Positions 1-8,981 of a DNA stretch of 64,000 bases are shown here, piece by piece (the stretch's first letter is position 1; each line of letters opens with the position of its first letter). Made by a program: the position numbers and the translations under genes. The stretch covers positions 90,310 through 154,309 of the forward strand of contig DASYQD010000117.1 in NCBI GenBank assembly GCA_036005845.1, in the 5' to 3' direction. The stretch is from DASYQD01 sp036005845. GTDB lineage: Bacteria > Acidobacteriota > Thermoanaerobaculia > Multivoradales > JAIOJS01. The notes under the pieces are model-generated. The model did no database searches and was not told the DNA's origin. It saw nothing but the letters and a program-made list of their open reading frames with translations.

Positions 1-2881
1 ACCCACCGTAGGCGACCAAGTACCAGGTCCCGGGCTCGCTCGGGAGCTGGTAGTGGCCTCCTGCGTCGGTGGAGGCGTAGCCGCGATATTGGCCGGTGGC
101 GTTGTAGAGATAGATCGTGACGTAGGGCGGCGTGGTTCCGCTGGTGTCGGTGACCAAGCCGGTGATGACACCGGACTGTGAGAGCCCGAAGTCGATGGCC
201 GTTGTAACGGTACCGAGCGTTACCGGGATCGGTGTCCCGGCGGTCGGGTTGCAACTTGCGCTGGGGCAGGGCAAATTGTTGTAGAGCTCGGCATCGTATT
301 GGTTGTTGTACGGGTAGGAATCCGCGACCGCGAAGTAGTTACCCGCGTCGAGGCCGTTGACCTGATACGTGCCGTTGCTCGCGCTGTAGGTCGAGGCGAC
401 CAGCGTGCCGCTGCTGTTGTAGATCCAGACATACGAAGAAGGCAGCGGCGCCGACGTCACCGCGTCGCGAACGGTACCGGCAATTCCCCCCTTGCGCACG
501 AGGGCGAAGTCGATTCCCGCGGTCGGCGCGCCCAAGCTGACGGCGACGCTCGTGCCGTTCGCCGGGTTGCAGCCCGTCGGCGCACCACCGGGACAGGGGA
601 TGTCGTCGTAGAGCTCGTCGATGAACTCGTAGCTCTCGGCCACGACGAAGTAGTTGCCGGGCACGAGACCATAGATCTGGTACGTGCCGGTGTTGCCGCT
701 ATAGGTGTAGCCCACGAAGTTGCCGGAGCTGTCCCACACCTCGACTTCGACGCCGCCGGCCGGTGCACTCGAAGCATCGGTGACCGTGCCGGCGATGCTT
801 CCGAGCGTCGTCAGCGCGAAGTCGATGCCGTTGGTGTCCGCATCCAGCACTACCGACACGGGAGTCCCGGTCGTCGGATCGCAAGTCCCCAGGCAGGGGA
901 TGTCGTCATATAGCTCACTGCGATAGTAGTAACGGCTGGCACGCACGTAGTACGTGCCAGGGAGCAGGCCGGTGGCCGAGTACGAGCCGCCGTAGGAGTA
1001 ACCGTAGGCAACGTAGGTGCCGGCCGCGTTGTAGATATCGACATAGGAATAATCGGACAGGGGATCGCCGGTGACCGCGTCCGTCAAGTGGCCCGAAATC
1101 GAGCCCAGCTTCCGCAGCGCGAAGTCGATCCCACCGGTGGTGTGATCGAGAGCCACGGAGAACGCGGTGCCGCCGGCGACGTTGCACGAGGGCTCGCAGG
1201 GCACGTCGTCGTAGAGCTCGTCCAGGTACCCGCTCCAGGTCTGGCTGGTTGCGTAATACGTTCCTGCGTTCAACCCGCCAGCCAGGTATTGGCCCGCTGC
1301 GTTGGTGTAACCGTATGAACGCTGAGAGCCTTGCGCATCCAGGATGTCGACCCGTGCATAGGTGATCGGCGCGCCGTCGGCGACTTGCGTGACCGTCCCG
1401 GCGACGACTCCGAACCGGTCGAGAAAGAAGTCCACGCCGGGAGTCGTCTGTCCGTCGGCGACCGGAATCGGCGTTCCATTCGTCATCGTGCAGCTCGGCA
1501 CGCACGGGATGTCCTGGTAGAGCTCTCGGCGATACTCCGAGTTGGAGGAATCGCCGGCAACGGCGAAGGCCGTGCCGCCGGCGAGGCCGCTTACCAAGTA
1601 GCGGCCCGCCTGGTCCGTCTCCGCCATGGCGGCCAGCCCGCCGTTGGCGCCGTAAACGGCTACGTCGGCGTAGGGAAGAGCCGCGCCGGTGGCAGCATCG
1701 CGAACGCGGCCCGCGACGCTGGCGCCGTGTCCGAGCGCGAAGTCGATGCCGGTGTGAACGGCGCCGCTCTGAACCACGATCGGTGTCCCGGTCGTCGGCG
1801 TGCAGCCGGATGGAGCTCCGCCAGCGCACGGGATGTCGGCGTAGAGCTCGTCCAGGAAGCCGTCGGGATAGTAAAAGTCGCCTTGCGTCGAGGCGTAGTA
1901 CGTACCAGGGCTCAAGCCGAGGACCAGATAGCTGCCGTCGCCGGCCGTGTAGTCATACCCGGCGTAAGAACCGTTGGCGTTCCAGACCTCGACGTAGCGG
2001 TCGACGAGCGGCCCCGCGGTTGCCTCGTTGGTGACGGTGCCCGAGATCCCGGCCGAGCCACCCTCGATCTGTATCGTGGCGGTGCCCGTCGCCTGCTCCC
2101 AGCCCCGGGTGCGGATCCAGGTGGTCTCGCCGGCGGCGACGCGAAGGACGGTGCGGCCTTGCAACCCGACCTCGTCGTCGCCGTGAGCGCGTGGGGTGCC
2201 GCTGGATCCAGGGCAAGCATCGAACCAATCGACGACGGTGTCGAAGTCGGACCCGGCAGTGCTGACCACCGCCATGCCGCCCACCTTGGCCGTGTAGCGA
2301 AGCCAGATCTCGCCGCTGGTGCCGTCAGCGCGCCGGACGACCTCGCCCTGGTAGCTGCCGTCCACGACGTCGATGGCGCTGGCGCAGCTCGCAGCCGCGC
2401 CGGCATCGAACACGGTGGCGGGCTGCCGCGGCTCCCAAAACGAGGTCGGCGAGCTCGGCACGCTGCTGGCGCGCTCCCGGCTCTCCACCTCGCGGAGAAG
2501 GGGCATCAGGACCCCCGCCTTGCGGGCCAGGTCGCGCCCTTCCGCCGTCATCTGCTTCCTGGCTGACTCACGCAGCACGTCGGCGAGATCCCTGAGCTCG
2601 GCTGTCTTTGCACCAGCTTCTGGAAGCTGGCGGGTCTCAGGACGCGAGATGGTGTTCAGTCGTCGACGCAGCAACCGCTCCAGGCGCCAGATCGCATCGC
2701 GGAGCGCTACGTGCTCGCTGCTCGACGAGTCCTGCGCGGCGGACGCCTTGGGCGCGGGTTGCGATGCCGTCGTGGACCGGGCGGTCTCCGTCGCGGCCCC
2801 GTCGGCCATGCCCGGTGATACCGCGGCGGCGATGAGAATGATGCCAGCCACGGCCGCCCGGCGAAGTTCAGTTGGAAACAT
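1..2881 (-). CDS. Secreted protein with carboxypeptidase-regulatory-like (CNA-B/SdrD-type) repeats; C-terminus cut by window edge
   Basis: About 960 codons are visible; the frame is open from the ATG at 2881 to base 1. A GGAGAG ribosome site precedes the start. Residues 1-27 form a hydrophobic signal peptide. Next come a helical charged region and a pre-peptidase-like beta domain (about residues 145-275). From about 2060 down to the edge there are six complete repeats of about 105 residues and a seventh that is cut. Each repeat opens with a (S/G)I(S/A)GTVTDA-like strand and closes with an ELYDDIPC..C motif, TGTPI and GIDFAL. Such beta-sandwich repeats usually form stalks or ligand-binding segments of exported proteins. 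The paired cysteines may be disulphides. The export call is firm, the function unknown. No neighbour shares its operon; the plus-strand gene at 3033 diverges. Confidence 0.85.
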   Translation of the reverse strand, partial: MFPTELRRAAVAGIILIAAAVSPGMADGAATETARSTTASQPAPKASAAQDSSSSEHVALRDAIWRLERLLRRRLNTISRPETRQLPEAGAKTAELRDLADVLRESARKQMTAEGRDLARKAGVLMPLLREVESRERASSVPSSPTSFWEPRQPATVFDAGAAASCASAIDVVDGSYQGEVVRRADGTSGEIWLRYTAKVGGMAVVSTAGSDFDTVVDWFDACPGSSGTPRAHGDDEVGLQGRTVLRVAAGETTWIRTRGWEQATGTATIQIEGGSAGISGTVTNEATAGPLVDRYVEVWNANGSYAGYDYTAGDGSYLVLGLSPGTYYASTQGDFYYPDGFLDELYADIPCAGGAPSGCTPTTGTPIVVQSGAVHTGIDFALGHGASVAGRVRDAATGAALPYADVAVYGANGGLAAMAETDQAGRYLVSGLAGGTAFAVAGDSSNSEYRRELYQDIPCVPSCTMTNGTPIPVADGQTTPGVDFFLDRFGVVAGTVTQVADGAPITYARVDILDAQGSQRSYGYTNAAGQYLAGGLNAGTYYATSQTWSGYLDELYDDVPCEPSCNVAGGTAFSVALDHTTGGIDFALRKLGSISGHLTDAVTGDPLSDYSYVDIYNAAGTYVAYGYSYGGSYSATGLLPGTYYVRASRYYYRSELYDDIPCLGTCDPTTGTPVSVVLDADTNGIDFALTTLGSIAGTVTDASSAPAGGVEVEVWDSSGNFVGYTYSGNTGTYQIYGLVPGNYFVVAESYEFIDELYDDIPCPGGAPTGCNPANGTSVAVSLGAPTAGIDFALVRKGGIAGTVRDAVTSAPLPSSYVWIYNSSGTLVASTYSASNGTYQVNGLDAGNYFAVADSYPYNNQYDAELYNNLPCPSASCNPTAGTPIPVTLGTVTTAIDFGLSQSGVITGLVTDTSGTTPPYVTIYLYNATGQYRGYASTDAGGHYQLPSEPGTWYLVAYGG

Positions 2882-3032
2882 GAGGGCTCTCCAGAGATAA
2901 GGCACGAAAACGTCATGCAGCCGATCAGTGGGCCGCGAACATAGGACGGACTACTTTCGGGGTCATGCCATTTTCGGCTCGGTATGCTGTTATGTCAAAT
3001 CCGGAGTGCCACCCGCGCTATCCTCTTGCCCC

Positions 3033-4502
3033 GTGCTCTCCCTCTCAGTCGTCGTGCCCGTCTACAACGAGCGCTACCTCGTCGTGGAGTCGGTGCGCCG
3101 CGTCCTCGCCGCGGCGCCCTCGTGGGACGGCGTTTCCGCCGTCGAAGTGCTGGTAGTCGAGGATGGCTCGACCGACGGCACCCGCGAGATCCTGCGTGAA
3201 TTCGCCGCCGCCGAGCCGCGCATCACGCTGATCGAGCATGCGAAGAACAGCGGCAAGGGCGCCGCGGTACGTACCGGCATCGCGGCGGCGCAGGGCGACC
3301 TCATCGTCTTCCACGACGCCGATCTCGAGTACGACCCGCGCGACATCGGGCGGCTCGTCAAGCCGTTCCTCGAAGACGGCGCCGACGTCGTCTACGGCTC
3401 ACGCTTCTCGGCGTCGGAGCGCCGACGGGTCCTCTACTACCGCCACACGCTCGGCAACAAGCTGATCACCTTCCTCTCCGACATGGCGACCGACTTGAAC
3501 CTCACCGACGTCGAGACCTGCTACAAGATGTTCCGCTCGACGCTGCTCAAGTCGCTGCCCATCCGCTCCAACGACTTCCGGTTGGAGATCGAGGTCACCG
3601 CCAAGATCGCCAAGCGGCAGGCGCGCATCTTCGAGGTGCCGGTCTCGTACGTCGGGCGCACCTATCGCGAAGGGAAGAAGATCGGCTGGCGCGACGGCTT
3701 CAAGGCCTTGGGTGCCATCACCAAGTACTGGGTGGTCGACGACCTCTACGCCGACGACCCGTGGGGCGGCGCCATCCTGCACAACCTCGAGCGCGCGCGC
3801 CGCTTCAACCGTTGGATGGCCGACGCCATCCGCCCCTACCTTGGCGCGCGGGTGCTGGAGATCGGCGCCGGCATCGGCAACCTCACGCACTGGCTGCTGC
3901 CGCGCGAGCGCTACGTGGCGAGCGACATCAACCCGCAATATCTCGCCTACCTGCGCAACGGCACGGTGGGAAAGCCCTACCTCGAGGTGGCGCGCGTCGA
4001 TCTCGAGGACCCCGCGAGCTTCGCGGCCTTGCAGGGGCAGTTCGACACCATCGTCTGCCTCAACGTGCTCGAGCACGTGCGCGACCCAATCCAGTCGCTG
4101 CACAACATGCACGGCGCGCTGGCGCCGGGCGGACGGCTGGTGCTCTACGTGCCGCAGGGGCAGGGCCTCTATTCGACGCTCGACGAGGCGCTGGCGCACC
4201 GCGTGCGCTACGACCAGCGGATGCTCGGCGACGAGCTGCAGAAGACGGGCTTCGCGCTCGAGCATCGCGTCGACTTCAACCGCGCCTCGGTGCCGGCCTG
4301 GTGGCTCAACGGCAAGGTGCTGCGGCGGCGCAACTTCTCGCGGCTGCAGCTCAAGGGCTTCGATTGGACGGTGCCGCTGCTGCGCCGCGTCGACCGCTGG
4401 ATCCCGTGGCGCGGGCTGGGGCTCATCGCCGTGGCGCGCAAGCCGGTCGAGGCGGCGGGCGAGGTCGAGGCGAAGCCGGCGGCGCTCGCCGCCGCGAGCT
4501 AG
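3033..4502 (+). CDS. Fused family 2 glycosyltransferase (DPM1-like) and SAM-dependent methyltransferase
   Basis: The N-terminal half is a GT-A fold family 2 glycosyltransferase resembling dolichol/polyprenol-phosphate sugar synthases: VVVPVYNE, VVEDGSTDGT, a FHDADLEYDP metal-binding segment, then VYGSRF and DVETCYKMF. Roughly residues 265-420 form a class I methyltransferase: VLEIGAGIGNLTH (motif I), ASDINP, and IVCLNVLEHV followed by LAPGGRLVLYVP. A GTG at 3033 places the start directly at the first beta strand. The frame continues upstream to a GTG at 2928, but that extension looks unconserved, and neither start has a convincing ribosome site. A cytoplasmic enzyme that glycosylates a lipid carrier or glycan and methylates the same or a linked substrate is inferred; both substrates are unknown. 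The downstream BNR protein is 126 bp away and not obviously linked. Confidence 0.82.
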   Translation: MLSLSVVVPVYNERYLVVESVRRVLAAAPSWDGVSAVEVLVVEDGSTDGTREILREFAAAEPRITLIEHAKNSGKGAAVRTGIAAAQGDLIVFHDADLEYDPRDIGRLVKPFLEDGADVVYGSRFSASERRRVLYYRHTLGNKLITFLSDMATDLNLTDVETCYKMFRSTLLKSLPIRSNDFRLEIEVTAKIAKRQARIFEVPVSYVGRTYREGKKIGWRDGFKALGAITKYWVVDDLYADDPWGGAILHNLERARRFNRWMADAIRPYLGARVLEIGAGIGNLTHWLLPRERYVASDINPQYLAYLRNGTVGKPYLEVARVDLEDPASFAALQGQFDTIVCLNVLEHVRDPIQSLHNMHGALAPGGRLVLYVPQGQGLYSTLDEALAHRVRYDQRMLGDELQKTGFALEHRVDFNRASVPAWWLNGKVLRRRNFSRLQLKGFDWTVPLLRRVDRWIPWRGLGLIAVARKPVEAAGEVEAKPAALAAAS

Positions 4503-4628
4503 CTCGCCGAGTCGCGGGCAACGCGATCAACGGCGCGCGCGCGTTGCGCGTATGAAGGCATGCCCGCGCCCGCGCGGCGAGCAGTCTCACAGTCAACGGG
4601 TTTCGCGGGCGCCCGAGGAGGACGTGCC

Positions 4629-6617
4629 ATGGGCCGCCCAGTGTTCTCGCCGCGAGCCGCCGATGCGCTCGCTCTGCTGCTGATGGCCTGCGTGAGCGCG
4701 ATGCCGGCGCGAGCCGGTGTCGACAGCTGGACGCCGTTCGGCCCCGGGCAGGGCCGCATGGTCTCGGTCGCCGCGTCCTCGCGCGGCGATCTCTTCGCCG
4801 TCACGGCGTTCGGCGACCTCGCGGAGATCTGGCAGCTGCCGGCCGGCACGGCGACGTGGCGCTGGCGCAACAACGGGCTCGGCCGCCCGGCGGTGACGGC
4901 CTTTGCCGTGCATCCGACGCAGCCCGATTCCCTCTGGGCGGCCACCGGCGGCCCGACCGCTGCGATCTTCCATTCGACCGATGCCGGCGCCACGTGGCTG
5001 CGCGTCGCCGCTGGCCCCGCGGACTTCCCGATCAGCCAACTGCGGGTGATGCCGCTGCGCAACTCGGTGGTCCTCTTCGCCCAGCGGGGCGGCGTCTCTG
5101 CGCCGGTGCTGCTGCGCAGCGCCGACGGCGGCGTCACCTGGTCGGCGGTGACGGACGCGTGGGGGCCGGTGGCGCCGGCGATCGACCACCGTGGTTTGGT
5201 GTACGCCTCGGCGGTCGGGTTCCCCGGCCTGGTGAGGAGCACCGACGGCGGCCAGACCTTCCGGCCGGTGCAGATCGGCGTGCGCCTCATCGAGCAGCTA
5301 CGCGCGTTGCACGTCACGCGCGGCCGCAGCCCGCTGGTGTTCGCCTCGTTCAGCAGCGGTTTGTACCGCAGCACCAACGGCGTGCGCTTCGAGCGTGTCG
5401 GGTTCTCCAACGAGCCGCCTTCAGCGGTTGCTTCGGATCCGCGCGACTCGCGGCGGATCTACGTCACCACCGACCTCGGCTTGTACTCCAGCTCGCGCCT
5501 CGGCCGCGCCGGCAGCTTCCGCAGCGAGGCTTCGTTCTTCTACGCTCCGTTTCCCACGCCGACGGCGCTCATCGTTCCACCGGTGGGGCCGCTGTTCCTC
5601 AGCGAGGGCGACCTTCGCGGCAGCGGTCTCGGCTCCATCTCGGAGCGGGGCATCGCCGGCTTCGGAGCTTCCGAGATGCGCATCGCGGAGGCCGATCCGA
5701 CCGCCATCGCGGTTCGCGAGTACACGCAATGCGCGCCGCAGTGCGACCTCCGCACGCTGCTCTCCTACGACGGAGGATTCAGCTTCATTCGGCGCGGCAT
5801 TCAGGTCCTGCCGCATTCCTTCGTGGACGCGCGCGATTTTGCTTTCGATCCGGCATCGTCCCGGCGGTGGCTGGAGCTCAGCGCCGGCGTGGTCCTGGTG
5901 GACGCAGCCGGCTTGCACCTGCTCAGTCCAACCGTGGTCAATACGACGCCCACCGCGGTGGAGATCGGCGCGGCCGGTGCGCTGCTCGTCGGCGCGGGAG
6001 GCGGAGTGCTGGTGAGCCGCGACGACGGCGCCAGCTGGGCGACGACGCTCGGCAACCCGGGACCGTTCGGTCCGTCGACGGTGATCGACCTGCGAGCGGA
6101 CGTCGGAGCGCCCGACGGCGTGCTGGCGCTGGTAGTCGAGCCCCGCATCGTCGATCCACCGACGCCGGCGAAGCTCCTCGCCTTTCGCAGCGTTAACGCC
6201 GCTGCGCACTGGAGCCCGGTGCTGCCCGCAGTCGAGGGGCTGCTCGATGTGGAACCCGTGCCCGGGTCGCCGACGACGCTCTTCGCGCTCTTCGCGGTCG
6301 CCGGCGGCAGCGAGCTGCGGCGCAGCGATGACGGCGGCGTGACGTCGGTGCCCGTCCACACCTTCACGACCGCCGAAGCGGTGGCCGATTTCGCGCTCGA
6401 CGCAGTGGCGCCCGACGTGCTCTACGCCGCCAGCGCCACCGGCGTGCTGCGCAGCCGCGACGGCGGCGCCACCTGGGAGAGCACGCCCGGAACGCTCGAC
6501 GCCTGGGGCGCCTATCGCCAACGCCTGCAGCACGTGTGGGTCCACCCGAGCGAGCCCGGCCACGTCTTCGCCGCCCCCGCCGACGGCGGCCTGTTCGAGA
6601 ACCGGTTGAGCGACTAG
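4629..6617 (+). CDS. Secreted BNR/Asp-box repeat (sortilin/YCF48-like) beta-propeller protein
   Basis: The ATG at 4629 follows a GAGGAGGA ribosome site by a few bases; upstream in-frame codons are not needed. Residues 1-27 are a signal peptide ending near MPARA. The mature part carries repeated Asp-box motifs of the S-x-D-x-G-x-T-W type: STDAGATW, SADGGVTW, STDGGQTF, SYDGGFSF, SRDDGASW and SRDGGATW. These lie on successive blades, so one or two seven-bladed propellers are likely. Such proteins are widespread in Acidobacteriota-like genomes and have no assigned catalytic role; some relatives bind glycans or assist assembly of other proteins. The 662-residue length is normal for a one-to-two-propeller protein. 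Its stop codon overlaps the stop of the convergent gene at 6614. Confidence 0.8.
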   Translation: MGRPVFSPRAADALALLLMACVSAMPARAGVDSWTPFGPGQGRMVSVAASSRGDLFAVTAFGDLAEIWQLPAGTATWRWRNNGLGRPAVTAFAVHPTQPDSLWAATGGPTAAIFHSTDAGATWLRVAAGPADFPISQLRVMPLRNSVVLFAQRGGVSAPVLLRSADGGVTWSAVTDAWGPVAPAIDHRGLVYASAVGFPGLVRSTDGGQTFRPVQIGVRLIEQLRALHVTRGRSPLVFASFSSGLYRSTNGVRFERVGFSNEPPSAVASDPRDSRRIYVTTDLGLYSSSRLGRAGSFRSEASFFYAPFPTPTALIVPPVGPLFLSEGDLRGSGLGSISERGIAGFGASEMRIAEADPTAIAVREYTQCAPQCDLRTLLSYDGGFSFIRRGIQVLPHSFVDARDFAFDPASSRRWLELSAGVVLVDAAGLHLLSPTVVNTTPTAVEIGAAGALLVGAGGGVLVSRDDGASWATTLGNPGPFGPSTVIDLRADVGAPDGVLALVVEPRIVDPPTPAKLLAFRSVNAAAHWSPVLPAVEGLLDVEPVPGSPTTLFALFAVAGGSELRRSDDGGVTSVPVHTFTTAEAVADFALDAVAPDVLYAASATGVLRSRDGGATWESTPGTLDAWGAYRQRLQHVWVHPSEPGHVFAAPADGGLFENRLSD

Positions 6618-7411
6618 CCGAAGAGCTCGCCTTCGAGTGCCTTCGCGCGCTCGGCCGAGAGGCCGAGCGCGGCGGCGAAGGTGCCGAGCCACGCCGCCTC
6701 GGCCGGCAAGACGCCGGCGTCGGTCATGGTGACGAGAGCGGCGAAGCGGTAGAGGAGCTCGCGGTCGGCGTCGGTGGCGGCCATCGCCGCCAGCTCTTCG
6801 GGCGAGGCGGGCATCAGCAGCTCGCGGCGCACCTGCGCCGCCTGCTCCTCGGGGAGCTCGCTGCTGCCCAGCCGCTTCTGGATGCGGGCGCGCTCGGCGG
6901 GCGAGAGCGTGCCGTCCGCGAGCGCGGCGGCGACCATCGTGCGCACGACGGCAAAGAGCGTCGCCGCTGGCAGCTCGGCTCCCGCCTCGCTGGCGTTGCC
7001 ACCAATCTCCGTTGCGGGCGCGGCATCATCGGCCGCCGGCACGTCCGAAGGTGGAGGAGGCGGCAGCCACGCCGGCGGCACCGCTGCCGCATCGTCCATG
7101 TCCACGGACGGCGGAGGCGGCGGCGACCACGCAGGTGCCGCGCCGCCCGCGACGTCCCGCGAACCGGGCGGAGGCGGCGGCGGTGGCGGCGGTGGCACGG
7201 AACCGGGCGGCGCCCAGGTCGACGGTCCGCCCGCCGCGCCCGGCTGCTGGCTGTGCACCATCTCGTTGATGAACGCTCCCGCCAGCGCCGCGCCACCGGC
7301 GAGCAGCAGCGGGCTGCCCACCGCGCGCCGCACGAGGCGCCGCGTCACGCGCGGCGAGACGCCGATCGACTCGGAGATCAGGTCGCCGACGAGACTGTCG
7401 AGGAAACCCAT
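6614..7411 (-). CDS. DUF533 / TerB-like domain protein
   Basis: This 265-residue protein starts at an ATG (7411). It has a short amphipathic N-terminus, then one glycine/alanine-rich hydrophobic segment (about residues 33-48), a long Pro-rich linker (about 55-135), and a C-terminal all-helical domain. That domain resembles the DUF533 branch of the TerB superfamily, with an acidic loop in ALADGTLSPAERARI. TerB-like domains bind metal through such acidic loops and are often tied to membrane or stress systems, but no ter genes lie nearby. Pro/Gly runs in the linker are low-complexity. Its start is about 30 bp from the stop of moaA on the same strand, so the two may be cotranscribed. The precise role is unknown. 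Confidence 0.7.
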   Translation of the reverse strand: MGFLDSLVGDLISESIGVSPRVTRRLVRRAVGSPLLLAGGAALAGAFINEMVHSQQPGAAGGPSTWAPPGSVPPPPPPPPPPGSRDVAGGAAPAWSPPPPPSVDMDDAAAVPPAWLPPPPPSDVPAADDAAPATEIGGNASEAGAELPAATLFAVVRTMVAAALADGTLSPAERARIQKRLGSSELPEEQAAQVRRELLMPASPEELAAMAATDADRELLYRFAALVTMTDAGVLPAEAAWLGTFAAALGLSAERAKALEGELFG

Positions 7412-7438
7412 GGCTCGTTCTCTCCGCTTGCCGCCGGC

Positions 7439-8488
7439 TCAGCCGCCGATGCGGTACATCTCTACGCGCGGCGCCGGCACGCCATGCCCGGCCGCCAGTC
7501 GCTCGGCGCGCTCCTCGGAGTAGCGGTCGGCGCGGCGGCCCCAGAAGTCGGCGATGCGTGCCGCGAGCTCGTCGTCGCTCTCGCCGGCGCGCAGCGGCGT
7601 CTTGAGGTCGAGGCCGGTGCTGGCGAAGAGGCAGGCGAAGAGCTGGCCGTCGGCGGTGAGCCGGGCGCGCGAGCAGTCGCCGCAGAAGGGCTGGCTCACC
7701 GAGGCGATGACGCCCAGCTCGCCTGCATCTTCACCTTGGCCGTCGCGATAGCGGAAGCGCAGCGCCACGTCGTGCGCGTGGCGGCGCGGCGCCGGCTCGA
7801 GCGGCAGCTCGGCACCGACGCGGGCGACGATCTCCTCGGCGCTCACCACGCCGCCGGGCTGCCAGCCGTTGACGGTGCCGACGTCCATGTACTCGATGAA
7901 GCGCAATACGAAGCCCGGCCGCTTGAAGAAGCGCGCCAGCTCCACCACCTCGTCGTCGTTCACACCGCGCATGACGACCGCGTTGACCTTGATCGGCGCC
8001 AGGCCGGCCGCGGCCGCCGCCTCGATCCCGGCGAGCACGCCGGCAAGCTGGCCGCGGCTGCCGCTCAGGCGATCAAAGGTCTCCGGCCGCAGGCTGTGCA
8101 GGCTGACAGTGACGCGCGCGAGGCCCGCGGCGCGCAGCGCCGCCGCGTCGCGGGCGAGCAGCAGCCCGTTGGTCGTCAGCGCCAGGTCGTCGATGCCCGG
8201 CGTCGCGGCGAGCAGCGTCACCAGCCGGTGCAGATCGCGGCGCAGCAGCGGCTCGCCGCCGGTGAGCCGCACCTTGCTGACGCCGAGGCCGGCGAAGACG
8301 CGCACCAGCCGCGCCGTCTCCTCGTAGGTGAGCAGCTCGGCTCGCTGCAGGAACGTGTACTCGCGATCGCCCGGCATGCAGAAGCCGCAGCGCAGACTGC
8401 AGCGGTCGGTGACCGAGACACGGAGGTCCGTGAGCGGCCGGCCGAGAAAGTCGCGGGGCGGAGCGAGGTCGCGGGGCGGTGGCAGCAC
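7439..8488 (-). CDS. moaA: GTP 3',8-cyclase MoaA (molybdenum cofactor biosynthesis)
   Basis: Radical-SAM enzyme that converts GTP to 3',8-cyclo-7,8-dihydro-GTP, the first step of molybdopterin synthesis in the cytoplasm. The N-terminal cluster motif C-x3-C-x2-C is at residues 30-37 (DRCSLRCGFC). The substrate-side cluster motif sits near the C-terminus (FCGDCSRARLTADG followed by LFACL), and the chain ends in the characteristic Gly-Gly needed for activity. TGGEP and the SLHSL segment are present. The GTG at 8488 was chosen because it gives the normal length of about 349 residues; the frame extends upstream through sequence antisense to the STAS gene. It supports the molybdoenzyme at 24078; no other moa/mog genes are in the window. 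Confidence 0.93.
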   Translation of the reverse strand: MLPPPRDLAPPRDFLGRPLTDLRVSVTDRCSLRCGFCMPGDREYTFLQRAELLTYEETARLVRVFAGLGVSKVRLTGGEPLLRRDLHRLVTLLAATPGIDDLALTTNGLLLARDAAALRAAGLARVTVSLHSLRPETFDRLSGSRGQLAGVLAGIEAAAAAGLAPIKVNAVVMRGVNDDEVVELARFFKRPGFVLRFIEYMDVGTVNGWQPGGVVSAEEIVARVGAELPLEPAPRRHAHDVALRFRYRDGQGEDAGELGVIASVSQPFCGDCSRARLTADGQLFACLFASTGLDLKTPLRAGESDDELAARIADFWGRRADRYSEERAERLAAGHGVPAPRVEMYRIGG

Positions 8489-8527
8489 GGCTCGATTGTA
8501 GCGACCATCCGCTCCGGCGGGCGGGCG

Positions 8528-8569
8528 TTGGCAGATGGTTGGCAGACGACCGACGCCCGCTGGTAGACT
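8528..8569 (+). promoter_or_regulatory. Possible promoter of the STAS gene with duplicated TTGGCA
   Basis: The 102-bp divergent gap between moaA and the STAS gene holds two copies of a TTGGCAGA motif (starting at 8528 and 8539). The second lies 19 bp from a TAGACT hexamer (8564-8569), which is 21 bp before the ATG. The match to a housekeeping -35/-10 pair is imperfect and the spacer is long, so this is a weak call. Confidence 0.25.
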
Positions 8570-8590
8570 CTGCGCCGCGAGAGCGAGCCC

Positions 8591-8929
8591 ATGATCGTCG
8601 AAAAACGCCGCATCGAGGATTCCACCCTGCTCAACGTCGAGGGCGTCATCAAGCTCGGCGAGAGCGCGCAGTTCTTCGCCCAGGCCCTGGAGCGCGCGCT
8701 GGAGGAGGACGAGGGCAACGTGCTCGTCGACTTCTCGCGCATCAACTACATCGACTCCACCGGCATCGGCGAGCTGGTCGGCTACCTGGGACGCTTCCGC
8801 GACCGCAATCGCAAGCTCATCCTCATCAACCCCTCGGACCGCATCCGCAAGCTGCTGGCGATCGCGCAGCTCGACCGCCTGTTCACCATCTACGACAGCC
8901 TCGAGACGGCGCTCCATACGGAGAAGTAG
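8591..8929 (+). CDS. STAS-domain anti-sigma factor antagonist
   Basis: A 112-residue single-domain protein of the SpoIIAA/RsbV type. The phosphorylatable serine is in the conserved loop DSTGIG (Ser56), after a VLVDFSRINYI strand. In partner-switching systems the unphosphorylated form binds an anti-sigma kinase and frees the sigma factor, while a PP2C phosphatase reactivates it. The window holds such a phosphatase at 19342, but no HATPase anti-sigma kinase lies next to this gene, so the pairing is only a hypothesis. A GAGCGAG ribosome site precedes the ATG. It is transcribed divergently from moaA, and the lipoprotein gene follows 52 bp later. Confidence 0.9.
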   Translation: MIVEKRRIEDSTLLNVEGVIKLGESAQFFAQALERALEEDEGNVLVDFSRINYIDSTGIGELVGYLGRFRDRNRKLILINPSDRIRKLLAIAQLDRLFTIYDSLETALHTEK

Positions 8930-8981
8930 CCTGGGTCTCACTGACCCGGATGGTCGCGTGGCGCGGCTGAGCCTCGCTGCG

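Noticed and set aside
1331..2566. A 411-codon plus-strand frame inside the first gene
   Set aside because: Antisense to the repeat protein whose seven repeats are in frame on the minus strand.
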